Below, piece by piece: positions 1 to 6,419 of a stretch of DNA of 6,542 nt (the stretch's first letter is position 1; each line of letters opens with the position of its first letter). Made by a program: the position numbers and the translations under genes. This DNA comes from an uncultured Elioraea sp. Its GTDB lineage: Bacteria; Pseudomonadota; Alphaproteobacteria; Acetobacterales; Acetobacteraceae. The stretch spans positions 1-6,542 of the forward strand of contig CALKJX010000255.1 in assembly GCA_937995555.1 (NCBI GenBank), given 5' to 3'. The notes under the pieces were generated by a model that saw only the letters and a list, made by a program, of their open reading frames with translations, had not been told where the DNA came from and ran no database searches.

Positions 1-289
1 CCGAAGCCCGCCGCCCTGATGGACGAGGCCGAGAGCGACGTACTCGCCTCCATGAGCTTCCCACCCCAGCACCGCGCAAAGCTGCACAGCACCAATCCGC
101 TCGAACGCCTGATCGGCGAGATCAAGCGACGCACCGAGGTCGTCGGCATCTTCCCCGACGAGGCCGCCATCACACGCCGCGTCGGCGCCCTCCTGCTCGA
201 ACAGAACGAGTGAGTGGGCCGTCCAGCGCGCCCGCTGCATCACCCTGGAAAGCATCAGCCCCGTCAGCCTCCCCGCCATGCCAAGCTGA
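1..289 (+). pseudogene. IS256/mutator-family transposase, C-terminal remnant with frameshift
   Basis: This is the last part of a DDE transposase of the IS256 (mutator) family, which would cut and paste its own element. From base 1 the frame carries the highly conserved tail of the family: LHSTNPLERL, then GEIKRRTEVVGIFPDE, then AAITRRVGALLLEQN. It stops at TGA 211-213 just after EQNE. Intact relatives continue as NDEWAVQRAR. That continuation is present in the frame beginning at base 212 (EWAVQRARCITLESISPVS, then LPAMPS) and ends at TGA 287-289. Dropping one base near 208-211 restores NDEWAVQRAR exactly, so a 1-base insertion broke the gene. The N-terminal and catalytic parts lie left of the window, so I cannot say whether they survive. 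The family call is from motif recognition and is secure; inactivity is inferred from the frameshift, although only the extreme C-terminus is affected. Confidence 0.88.
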
Positions 290-330
290 TCAGCCCGGCC
301 AAGCCGGCAACCGCAGTGGCGCAACGCCAG

Positions 331-355
331 CCACTCCACGACACGGGACACGACC
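331..355 (+). repeat. Probable right terminal end of the IS256-type element
   Basis: About 40 bases after the transposase frame ends, the sequence CCACTCCACG followed by a GGGACACGACC stretch resembles the terminal inverted repeats I associate with some mutator-type elements. Homology to the next element's transposase begins immediately after it, at 355. The left end of the element is outside the window, so the inverted-repeat partner cannot be compared. The exact boundary is an inference. Confidence 0.35.
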
Positions 356-780
356 CGCACGTGGCGACCGACGAAGCGGCCGGCCTGCTCCGCGGGGTTG
401 AGGCCGCGACGGCGAACCTGCACGATGCCGCCGAACTGGAAGCGGTGCCGCCGCCGGAGCCGGGCGACGTCTGCGGCAACACCGCCTTTGCCGGCTGCGG
501 CACCGAGGCCGTCATCCGCGGTCGCGGCGGCACGCCGCAGGTCGTGCACACCGGCACCTGGGGCAGGCCAGAGGTGCTGGCATGGCTCAACGCACACAAC
601 ACTCGGGTGCAGCGCATCTGGTGGCGGATCGAGAAGGTGTTCGGGACGTGGACGCGATCCCATGGCCTGCAGCGCATGCGCTGGCTGGACCCTGCCAAGG
701 CGGGGCTGCAGGTCCGCCTCGCCGCCCTGGCCTGCAACCTGCGTCGCTCGGTGATCCTGCTGCACGCCGCAGCAGCCTGA
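355..780 (+). pseudogene. IS5-family DDE transposase, C-terminal remnant with lost catalytic residues
   Basis: This is the C-terminal half of an IS5-type transposase. Recognisable segments in order are HVATDEAAGLLRGVEA (around the first catalytic Asp, codon 370-372), ANLHDAAELEAV, GNTAFAG, IEKVFGTW (catalytic Glu, codon 631-633) and LQVRLAALACNLRRS near the end. In relatives the second catalytic Asp lies in a G-D-TAFAG context; here codon 478-480 is AAC (Asn). The Lys of the Y-R-E-K signature, seven residues after the Glu, is Thr (codon 652-654). The reading frame is open further left to about 214, but that part does not look like transposase and belongs to the neighbouring IS256-type element. 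No N-terminal half is present. With a missing start region and two signature substitutions this copy is almost certainly dead. Confidence 0.85.
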
Positions 781-940
781 TACAGGACGAATCTATCCGG
801 CTGGCGCCGCGGCCAAACCGTACGATCGGAATCGCCGGGCGGCCGGGCCAACTCCACGCCGCAGAGCCCTGGCCGCTTAACATCGCCCGCGTTCAGGTCA
901 CCCGCGCACAGGTCTCATGAGTCGCGGGCAGATGGCCACG
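781..940. other. Spacer between IS5 remnant and epmB
   Basis: This 160-base stretch holds no open frame with a recognisable product and no clear hairpin followed by a T-run. It should contain the right end of the IS5-type element and the 3' flank of epmB, but without the element's left end I cannot place the IS boundary. No terminator for the leftward operon could be identified with confidence. Confidence 0.5.
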
Positions 941-2038
941 CTATACAAAGCCCTGCGGATACGGGTGCTCGTTCCCCCACGGATCGTACGCGCGCCACGA
1001 GCTGTCCGGGTCGCGCACGAGTTGGCTCTCGCCGGCCGATACCTTGCCGTGCCCGCCGGGAATGTCGAGGATCAGGGTCGGGATCGCGTGGCCGGGCAAG
1101 CGCCCGCGCAACGCCCGATGCAGGGCGCGGGCGCGCTCCATCGACACGCGGAAACGCGCGGTCCCGGGGGCGAAATCGAGCATGTGCAGGTAGTGCGGCT
1201 TCACCCGTGCGGCGATCAGCGCGCGGCAAAGCGCTTCGAGCGCCGCGTCGCTGTCGTTCACGCCGGCCAGCAGCACTGATTGCGACAGCAGCGGGAGACC
1301 TCGTGCCACCAGCCGGGCGAGCGCCGTGCGCGCAGCGGACGACACTTCGCGCGCGTGATTCACATGCACGGCGACCCAGAGCGCTTTGTCGGTGGCGAGC
1401 GCCTCAGCGAGCGCGTCGGTGACCAGCGAGGGCTCGGCGACCGGCACGCGGGTGTGTATGCGCAGGCTCTCGACATGCGGGATCGCGTCGAGTGCGGCAA
1501 GAATCGCGCGCAGTCGCCGGGGCGAGAGCATCAGCGGATCGCCGCCCGTCAGGATCACTTCGCGGATGGCGGGCCGGGCCGCGATGTAGCCGAAGGCGGC
1601 CGCCAGCTCCGCCTCGGTGAGCACGCCGCCATCCGGGCCGACCTGCTCGCGGCGGAAGCAGAAACGGCAATACACCGGACAGGCCAGCAGCGGCTTCAGC
1701 AGCGCGCGGTCGGGATAGCGGTGCACGACTCCCTTCACCGGGCTCAGCGCCTCGTCGGCGATCGGGTCGGGGTGCTCGCCGGGCGCGGTCACGCGCTCAT
1801 CCGGATGGGGAACGTACTGCGCGGCGATCGGGTCAGTCGGATCGGCCGGGTCGATCAGTGCCGCGACCGCCGGCGTCACCGCGACGGCATAGCGCGCCGC
1901 GACCGCCTCCAGCGCGGCACGGTCGGCGGCGCGTGCGAGCCCGGTGGCGATCAGGCCGGGGATGTCGCGGATCGTGCGGGAAGACGCGCCGTCGGGCATG
2001 GCGGCCGTGTAGAGCGGTGCCGCCGCCCGGGCAACCAT
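941..2038 (-). CDS. epmB: EF-P lysine 2,3-aminomutase (radical SAM, PLP-dependent)
   Basis: EpmB isomerises (S)-alpha-lysine to (R)-beta-lysine in the cytoplasm, supplying the group that EpmA ligates to elongation factor P. The 365-residue product carries the radical-SAM cluster motif C120-PVY-C124-RF-C127, a TGGD motif at 164-167 (SAM-binding region), and PGGHGK with K332, which matches the PLP-binding lysine of lysine aminomutases. The EF-P-type enzyme is favoured over catabolic KamA by its short length (E. coli EpmB is about 340 residues) and by the epmA gene nearby. The ATG at 2038 shares a base with the stop of the upstream glycosyltransferase (TGATG). No Shine-Dalgarno sequence is visible, so translation is probably coupled. 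A second Met at residue 14 (1999) would give 352 residues and is the alternative start; it also lacks a clear ribosome site. All key residues are intact. Confidence 0.93.
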   Translation of the reverse strand: MVARAAAPLYTAAMPDGASSRTIRDIPGLIATGLARAADRAALEAVAARYAVAVTPAVAALIDPADPTDPIAAQYVPHPDERVTAPGEHPDPIADEALSPVKGVVHRYPDRALLKPLLACPVYCRFCFRREQVGPDGGVLTEAELAAAFGYIAARPAIREVILTGGDPLMLSPRRLRAILAALDAIPHVESLRIHTRVPVAEPSLVTDALAEALATDKALWVAVHVNHAREVSSAARTALARLVARGLPLLSQSVLLAGVNDSDAALEALCRALIAARVKPHYLHMLDFAPGTARFRVSMERARALHRALRGRLPGHAIPTLILDIPGGHGKVSAGESQLVRDPDSSWRAYDPWGNEHPYPQGFV

Positions 2039-4017
2039 CAGGCGGGCTTCGGCGCCGGCAGTAGCAGCCGCGCGAGCAGCACCATCATCGGGGACTCGTG
2101 CGGCGCCGTCGCCGTCACCGGCTCATGCGCCTCGGAGAATAGACGCCGGATCAGCGCCTCGCGCGCCGCTTCGTCCGGTGCCTCGAAGCGGAGTGCGACC
2201 CCTGTCGGCCGGACTCCGACCACGGTCGCAGGCATCGGCGGTACGCCGGCGATCTCGACCGTGACCTGTGCGCCCGAGGCGATGCTGCCCGGATCATCCA
2301 GACGCAGCAGCGCGCCGGTCAGGCTGAGATCGATCAGCGCACCACTGCGCCGGTGACCACCCAGCGCGATCGCGGCTGGCTCGTCACCCATCGCGAAACG
2401 CTCCTGCTCGCGCTGCGGCGGGCGCGTGATCGCCATCACGGCGACGAGCAGCAGGACAATCGCGTTCGCGACCGACCAGCCTGCGACCACCGGGATCAGC
2501 GCCGAGCGCTCGACGATCCGCCACCCCGGCACCGCGTTCAGCACCAGCCCGAGCGTGGTGGCGAGGATCAGCGCGCCTGCGCCGGCCACGATCAGCCGGT
2601 CGTGACTGCCGCCGTGCGCAGCGCGGCCCTTGGGTGTCACGCGGAACGCATGGCCGTGCGGCTTGACCAGCGTCACCAGCACCGCCGGCAGCAGGCGGAA
2701 GGCCGAGAACGCGCTCAACACCACGGCCGCGAGCGGGTGATAGGCGCCGCGCGACAGGATCTGCAAAGACCCCATGTAGCCCATCACCACCGGGAGCTGA
2801 TACGTGAGGACCTCGGGCACGCCGACATTCGCGATCGGCACGATCCCGGTCAGCATGAACAGCACCGGCGCGAGCAACGACCCGGCCTGCACGAGGCTGC
2901 CGGTCAGCCAATGCGTCGGCAGGAAGAACAGACGGTGGATCAACCGCAAGCCAGGTCCGAGCGGGCCCGCGCGCAGGTAGAGGATCTGGATCGCGCCACG
3001 CGCCCAGCGCGCGCGCTGGACGAAGAACGCATCGGTCGATTCCGGCGCGAGGCCGAGCGCCAGCGTCTCGTTGACGTAGCGCGTGACGTAGCGCTTGCGG
3101 AGCATGACCAGCGTCAGCAGCATGTCCTCGGTGATCGAGCCGGTGGGCAGCCGCCCGCCGACCTCGGCGAGAGCTGCCCGCCGGATCACGCCGTTCGAGC
3201 CGCAGCAGAATGCGGCGTCCCAGGCATCGCGCGCCGGCATGATGACGTCGAAGAACAGCCGCTGATCGTCCGGCAGCACGCGATGCACCGACAGGTTCTG
3301 CTGCATCGGATCGGGGTTGAAGAAGCGGTGCGGCGCCTGGACGATGCCGACGCGGGGATCGTCGAAGAATCCCATGGTGCGGCGGAGGAAGTTCGCGCGC
3401 GGGGCGAAATCCGCGTCCAGCACCAGCACGAAGGGCGCGTCGGTGCGGGCGAGCGCGGCGTTGATGTTGCCCGCCTTGGCGCCGCGATTGTCAGGCCGCG
3501 TCAGATAGCCGACCCCCTTGCGCGTGCACCAGTCGCGCAGCCAGTCCCGCCGCCCGTCGTCCAGCACCCAGACGCGCAGCGCCGGCCAGTCGAGCGCGCA
3601 GGCGGCGATGATGGTGCGTTCCAGCACCTCGAGCGGTTCGTTGTAGGTGGCGATGAACACATCGACCGCCGGCAGCGAGGCTGGATCCGCAGCCGCGAGG
3701 CGGCGTTCGTGCCGGTCGGCCTCGGGGCGGTTGTCGCGCCGTCGCGTCAGCAGCAGCAGCAGGATCATGCCGTCGGCCAGTGCGAGCAGCTCGACGGCGA
3801 AGAAGGCGAGGATGAACACGCGGTCGAGCGCGGTGATCCCCGGCCCGTCGAGCGTGGTCGTCCAGCGCCAGTCCAGGTAGTGCGCCACGATCAGCGTGAC
3901 CGAGATCGGCAGCACCAGGCGCGCGAGCCGGTCGCTGCCCGCGCCCTTGACCAGGAACAGCAGGCCGATCAGCGCGAGCAGCGGCCAGAACGCCTCGCGT
4001 GGGATGTCGAGGATCAT
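2038..4017 (-). CDS. BcsA-like processive family-2 glycosyltransferase with PilZ domain (beta-glucan/cellulose-type synthase)
   Basis: This is a 659-residue inner-membrane polysaccharide synthase that would polymerise a nucleotide sugar and push the chain through its own channel. Hydrophobic segments lie near residues 7-22, 34-47 and 68-92, with about five more after 345. The catalytic set is complete: ATYNEP, D153-D154-G, D201-A-D203, TED 296-298 and QRARW 334-338. FRVTPKG at 458-464 matches the FxVTxKG gating loop of BcsA. The C-terminal PilZ domain has R536xxxR540 and D563-x-S565-xx-G568, the canonical c-di-GMP-binding signature, so allosteric activation by c-di-GMP is expected. A CAG run at 3748-3762 encodes five leucines in the third membrane segment. 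I chose the Met at 4017 because it leaves a 16-base gap after the adaptor gene; the frame is open to 4101, but that would add a non-membrane Pro/Arg leader overlapping the adaptor. The pairing with a HlyD adaptor, and absence of bcsB/bcsZ/bcsC here, suggests a Bgs-like beta-glucan synthase rather than true cellulose synthase. The sugar product is not determinable. Confidence 0.92.
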   Translation of the reverse strand: MILDIPREAFWPLLALIGLLFLVKGAGSDRLARLVLPISVTLIVAHYLDWRWTTTLDGPGITALDRVFILAFFAVELLALADGMILLLLLTRRRDNRPEADRHERRLAAADPASLPAVDVFIATYNEPLEVLERTIIAACALDWPALRVWVLDDGRRDWLRDWCTRKGVGYLTRPDNRGAKAGNINAALARTDAPFVLVLDADFAPRANFLRRTMGFFDDPRVGIVQAPHRFFNPDPMQQNLSVHRVLPDDQRLFFDVIMPARDAWDAAFCCGSNGVIRRAALAEVGGRLPTGSITEDMLLTLVMLRKRYVTRYVNETLALGLAPESTDAFFVQRARWARGAIQILYLRAGPLGPGLRLIHRLFFLPTHWLTGSLVQAGSLLAPVLFMLTGIVPIANVGVPEVLTYQLPVVMGYMGSLQILSRGAYHPLAAVVLSAFSAFRLLPAVLVTLVKPHGHAFRVTPKGRAAHGGSHDRLIVAGAGALILATTLGLVLNAVPGWRIVERSALIPVVAGWSVANAIVLLLVAVMAITRPPQREQERFAMGDEPAAIALGGHRRSGALIDLSLTGALLRLDDPGSIASGAQVTVEIAGVPPMPATVVGVRPTGVALRFEAPDEAAREALIRRLFSEAHEPVTATAPHESPMMVLLARLLLPAPKPA

Positions 4018-4033
4018 CGCCGTGGGGACGGTG

Positions 4034-5326
4034 TCAGGGCGTCTCGGCGCGCGCCGAAACGCCGAGACGGGCGGCGAGATCGACGGCCCAGCCGGCCGCA
4101 TCGCGCAGCAAACGCGCGATGCCGTCGCCGAATGGATCGAGGTCGATCGGGAAGCTGACCTCCGCCAGGCGGCCGATGCCGCAGAACGCGCCCTCGCCTT
4201 CGGGCGCGATCAGGCGTGCGGCATCCCGGGGCAGTGCCACCTCGACCGTGAGCCGCGCCCCGTGCTCGGCCGGGCGTTCAGCCGCGAGCAAGGTCTTCCG
4301 GCTGCGCGCGCCAGCGCCGCGGATTGACCGGACCGTCCCCTTGAGCTCAATCCCGCCGCGCAGGCGGACCCGCGCCGTGTCTCCGACGTGCAGCGCGCCG
4401 AAGGCCGTGTCGGGCAGCGCGACCTCGACGAAAAGATCATCGCAGCGCACCAGATCGAGCAGCACCTCGCCCGGCTTCACCGGCGCGCCGGGGGTCGCGT
4501 GGCGCTCCCACACGATCGCGGCGTGAGCGAGCGACAGCTCGTAGCGGTCACGGTCGAGCCGCGCCGCTTCCTCCGCCGCCAGCGCGGCCGCCAGCGCGGC
4601 CTCGCGTGCGCGCGCTTCGGCCAGGCGATCGGTGAGCGCCTGGCGCTGGAGCATCACCCGGTCGCGCTGCTGCACGCTGTAGGGCACGTCGTTGTGGCCG
4701 TCGCGCAGATGCACGCCGGCGAGCACGGCGCGGTGCTCGACATCAAGCCGGACGAGCCGGGCGGCGAGTGCATCGACAGTGGCCTGGGCCTGGCGCAGGG
4801 TGGCTTCGGCGGCCTCCACGCGGACCTGGGCGACATGACGCGCGGCGCGCAGCGCCAGCACATGGTCGAGTTCGGCACGCGCCTGGGCAACAGCGGCCTG
4901 CGCGCCGGCATGCTGCGCGCGCGTCTCGGCGATCTCGGCGGCGAGCTTCTCGCGCGTCGCCTCGATATACAGGGCGGCGCGCCGGGCAAGCTCGGCATCG
5001 TGCGTGTCGAGCTGGGCGAGGCCCTGGCGCGCCTCCGCGATCTGGGCGCGGACGAGGGCCAGATCATGCGCGAGGCGGTGCCGTTCGCGATCCTCCGCCA
5101 CAAGGCGGCGCACCACTGGCCGCACGCTGCCGACGGCGAGCGCGACGCCGGGGCCGGGAAGCTGCTGGTCCGCCACGCCGTCGATCGGCGCGACGATGCG
5201 GATTACCTCGCTGTTCACGACGGCCGCGGTGGAGATCCGGTTCGAAAGATGGGGCGCAAAGGCGTAGCCGGCGGCGCCGAGCAGGCCCACACCGAGAAGG
5301 ACACGACTGAAGCGACGGGTGAGCAT
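4034..5326 (-). CDS. HlyD/membrane-fusion-type periplasmic adaptor paired with the glycosyltransferase
   Basis: This is a 430-residue membrane-anchored periplasmic protein. Residues 7-24 form a single hydrophobic anchor after a basic start (LTRRFSR). Residues 36-66 contain the first lipoyl-like half (VIRIVAPIDGVAD). Long Ala/Glu/Arg-rich coiled-coil stretches follow at about 75-200 and 220-265, separated by a GHNDVPYS loop at 210-217 that I recall from glycosyltransferase-linked HlyD proteins. The second lipoyl half (PGAPVKPGEVLLDLV) lies at 279-293 and a beta-barrel-like part at about 298-370. It is the first gene of the leftward operon, 16 bases upstream of the synthase. Its likely job is to take the nascent polysaccharide across the periplasm, as proposed for BgsB-type proteins; a role in drug or protein export is less likely because no ABC or RND pump gene is adjacent. 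The start ATG has a good Shine-Dalgarno sequence. Confidence 0.88.
   Translation of the reverse strand: MLTRRFSRVLLGVGLLGAAGYAFAPHLSNRISTAAVVNSEVIRIVAPIDGVADQQLPGPGVALAVGSVRPVVRRLVAEDRERHRLAHDLALVRAQIAEARQGLAQLDTHDAELARRAALYIEATREKLAAEIAETRAQHAGAQAAVAQARAELDHVLALRAARHVAQVRVEAAEATLRQAQATVDALAARLVRLDVEHRAVLAGVHLRDGHNDVPYSVQQRDRVMLQRQALTDRLAEARAREAALAAALAAEEAARLDRDRYELSLAHAAIVWERHATPGAPVKPGEVLLDLVRCDDLFVEVALPDTAFGALHVGDTARVRLRGGIELKGTVRSIRGAGARSRKTLLAAERPAEHGARLTVEVALPRDAARLIAPEGEGAFCGIGRLAEVSFPIDLDPFGDGIARLLRDAAGWAVDLAARLGVSARAETP
4040..4069 (-). repeat. Perfect 10-bp inverted repeat (intercistronic hairpin)
   Basis: CGTCTCGGCG at 4040-4049 is the exact reverse complement of CGCCGAGACG at 4060-4069, with a 10-base loop that itself contains a GGCGCGCGCC palindrome overlapping the arm. 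It lies within the last codons of the adaptor gene and ends 22 bases before the synthase ATG on the mRNA. No T-run follows, so it is not a standard terminator. It may stabilise or attenuate the junction, or occlude the weak synthase ribosome site. The symmetry is seen directly; function is inferred. Confidence 0.6.
4575..4598 (-). repeat. Tandem 12-bp duplication in the adaptor coiled coil
   Basis: The 12-mer GCCGCCAGCGCG occurs twice head to tail, in frame, and encodes an Ala/Leu-rich ALAA-type repeat near residues 243-251 of the adaptor. It is a small in-frame expansion of the coiled-coil region with no effect on the reading frame. Confidence 0.6.
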
Positions 5327-5330
5327 GGGC

Positions 5331-5337
5331 CCTCCCT
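5331..5337 (-). promoter_or_regulatory. Ribosome binding site of the HlyD-type adaptor
   Basis: AGGGAGG on the - strand lies four bases before the ATG at 5326 and is a strong anti-16S match. It supports this start and marks the adaptor as the efficiently translated first gene of the operon, in contrast to the synthase and epmB, which lack obvious sites. Confidence 0.75.
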
Positions 5338-5400
5338 GATCGATGGGGCCTCAGACATGCAATGTTGTGGTTAAGGTTGCGTTGACACACCCGCGCCCCC

Positions 5401-5406
5401 GAGGGA
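5401..5406 (+). promoter_or_regulatory. Ribosome binding site of epmA
   Basis: GAGGGA lies eight bases before the ATG at 5415. It decides the start: the frame is open upstream to 5343, but those 24 extra codons would precede the ribosome site and run through the intergenic region. Confidence 0.75.
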
Positions 5407-5414
5407 CTGCAAGC

Positions 5415-6419
5415 ATGTCGCCCGCCTGGCACCCCGAGCGTCTTGCCGCGCGCCTGCCGTTCCTGCGTCGGCGTGCCCGGCTGCGTGCCGAGGTTGCGGC
5501 GTTCCTCGCCGCGCGCGGCTACACCGAGGTCGAGACGCCGGTCCTGCAGCCCTGTCCGGGGATGGAGCCGAACCTCGATCCCTTCGCGACCCGCTATACG
5601 GCCAAGCTGGGCGGAGAGGCGCGCGCGCTGTTCCTCCAGTTCAGTCCCGAGTTGGCGATGAAGAAGCTGCTGGCGGGCGGCGCCGGGCCGATCTTCCAGT
5701 TCGCGCGCGTGTTCCGCAACGGCGAGGCCGGGCCGGAGCATCATCCCGAGTTCACCATGCTGGAATGGTACCGGCCGGGTCTCGATCTCGGCGGGCTGAT
5801 GGACGAGACCGAGGCGCTGATCCGTACCGTCTGCCCGGATGGGCTCCGGCGCGGGGACACGGTGGTGCCGACCGACCGGCCCTTCACGCGGGTCACGGTG
5901 GCCGAGGCGTTCGCGCGGTTCGTCGGCGTGGATGTCCTCGCGACTGCCGGGAATGCGGCGGCGCTGGCGGCAGCTTCGGGGGTTGCGCTGCGTGCGGGCG
6001 AGACGTGGCAGGACATCTTCTTCCGCCTGCTGCTGCAGCGGGTGGAGCCGGCGATCGGACGGGAGGCGCCGGCGTTTCTCACACATTGGCCGGCGTCGGA
6101 GGCAGCGCTGTCGCGGCGCGATCCCTCGGACTCGCGCGTCGCGCTCCGCTTCGAGCTGTTCGCGGCGGGGGTGGAGCTTGCGAATGCCTACGAGGAGCTG
6201 ACGGATGCAGCCGAACAGCGCGCGCGTTTCGCAGCCTGGCGCGCGGAGCGTCTCGCGGCGACCGGCGAGGATCGCGTGCCGGACGAGGACTTCCTCGTTG
6301 CCTTGGAGTTCGGCCTGCCGCCTTGCGCCGGGATCGCGCTCGGGTTTGACCGGCTGGCAATGCTGGAATCGGGCGCGCGGACGATCGAGGACGTGCTCTG
6401 GCTGCCCCTAGTGGAGTGA
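5415..6419 (+). CDS. epmA: Elongation factor P (R)-beta-lysine ligase (EpmA/GenX/PoxA)
   Basis: EpmA activates (R)-beta-lysine with ATP and attaches it to the conserved lysine of elongation factor P, helping ribosomes through polyproline stretches. The 334-residue product is a stand-alone class II lysyl-tRNA-synthetase-like catalytic core without the N-terminal anticodon-binding domain, close to the E. coli length of about 325. Motif 1 lies around 35-57 (GYTEVETPVL, then PCPGMEPNLDPF). Motif 2 is ARVFRNGE at 97-104, followed by EFTMLEWY at 112-119. Motif 3 is GIALGFDRL at 306-314 with R313. The late ELANAYEEL segment is typical of the family. It is divergent from the adaptor-synthase-epmB operon. 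The C-terminus ends at a natural length, but its last bases overlap an IS630-type remnant on the other strand, which may have supplied the final codons. No efp gene is adjacent in this window. Confidence 0.95.
   Translation: MSPAWHPERLAARLPFLRRRARLRAEVAAFLAARGYTEVETPVLQPCPGMEPNLDPFATRYTAKLGGEARALFLQFSPELAMKKLLAGGAGPIFQFARVFRNGEAGPEHHPEFTMLEWYRPGLDLGGLMDETEALIRTVCPDGLRRGDTVVPTDRPFTRVTVAEAFARFVGVDVLATAGNAAALAAASGVALRAGETWQDIFFRLLLQRVEPAIGREAPAFLTHWPASEAALSRRDPSDSRVALRFELFAAGVELANAYEELTDAAEQRARFAAWRAERLAATGEDRVPDEDFLVALEFGLPPCAGIALGFDRLAMLESGARTIEDVLWLPLVE

Larger units (their letters stand above)
5327..5414. promoter_or_regulatory. Divergent intergenic region with CtrA-like sequence
   Basis: This 88-base gap separates the leftward operon from rightward epmA and must hold, or lie close to, promoters for both. 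TTAA-GGTTGCG-TTGA at 5371-5385 is one mismatch from the CtrA full site TTAA-N7-TTAA. The - strand reading of 5367-5374, TTAACCAC, is one base off the CtrA half-site TTAACCAT. TTGACA at 5382-5387 would serve as a -35 hexamer for epmA, but no convincing -10 hexamer is at the right spacing. The region is visibly more A/T-rich around 5355-5385 than its surroundings. Function is inferred. Confidence 0.45.

Noticed and set aside
214..354. N-terminal part of the frame that reads into the IS5 transposase, starting at GTG 214
   Set aside because: It overlaps the displaced IS256 tail in another frame and does not resemble an IS5 N-terminus; open by chance.
264..857. 197-codon - strand frame opposite the IS5 remnant
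   Set aside because: The + strand carries recognisable IS5 transposase; the - frame is Ser/Arg/Pro-rich without motifs.
781..940. Rho-independent terminator for the leftward operon
   Set aside because: Several G/C-rich partial inverted repeats occur but none is followed by a T-run on the transcript.
1280..2356. 358-codon + strand frame antisense to epmB
   Set aside because: It is Arg/Gly-rich with no motifs and spans the epmB/synthase junction; the - strand has the radical-SAM and PLP motifs.
4018..4101. Longer glycosyltransferase start at 4101
   Set aside because: It would add 28 Pro/Arg-rich residues overlapping the adaptor gene; the Met at 4017 precedes the first membrane segment directly.
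2353..4158. 601-codon open frame on the + strand antisense to the glycosyltransferase
   Set aside because: Its product is low-complexity Arg/Gln/His/Asp-rich with no domain; it is the expected shadow of a high-GC gene, and the opposite strand has complete catalytic and PilZ motifs.
4388..5374. 328-codon + strand frame antisense to the adaptor
   Set aside because: It mirrors the Ala/Arg/Glu coiled-coil codons of the real gene and has no supported start or family.
5382..5411. Sigma-70-type promoter for epmA from the TTGACA at 5382
   Set aside because: No acceptable -10 hexamer 16-18 bases downstream; it would also overlap the epmA ribosome site.
5064..6086. 340-codon - strand frame across epmA and the adaptor 5' end
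   Set aside because: It crosses two real genes and their promoter region, and its composition is that of a shadow frame.
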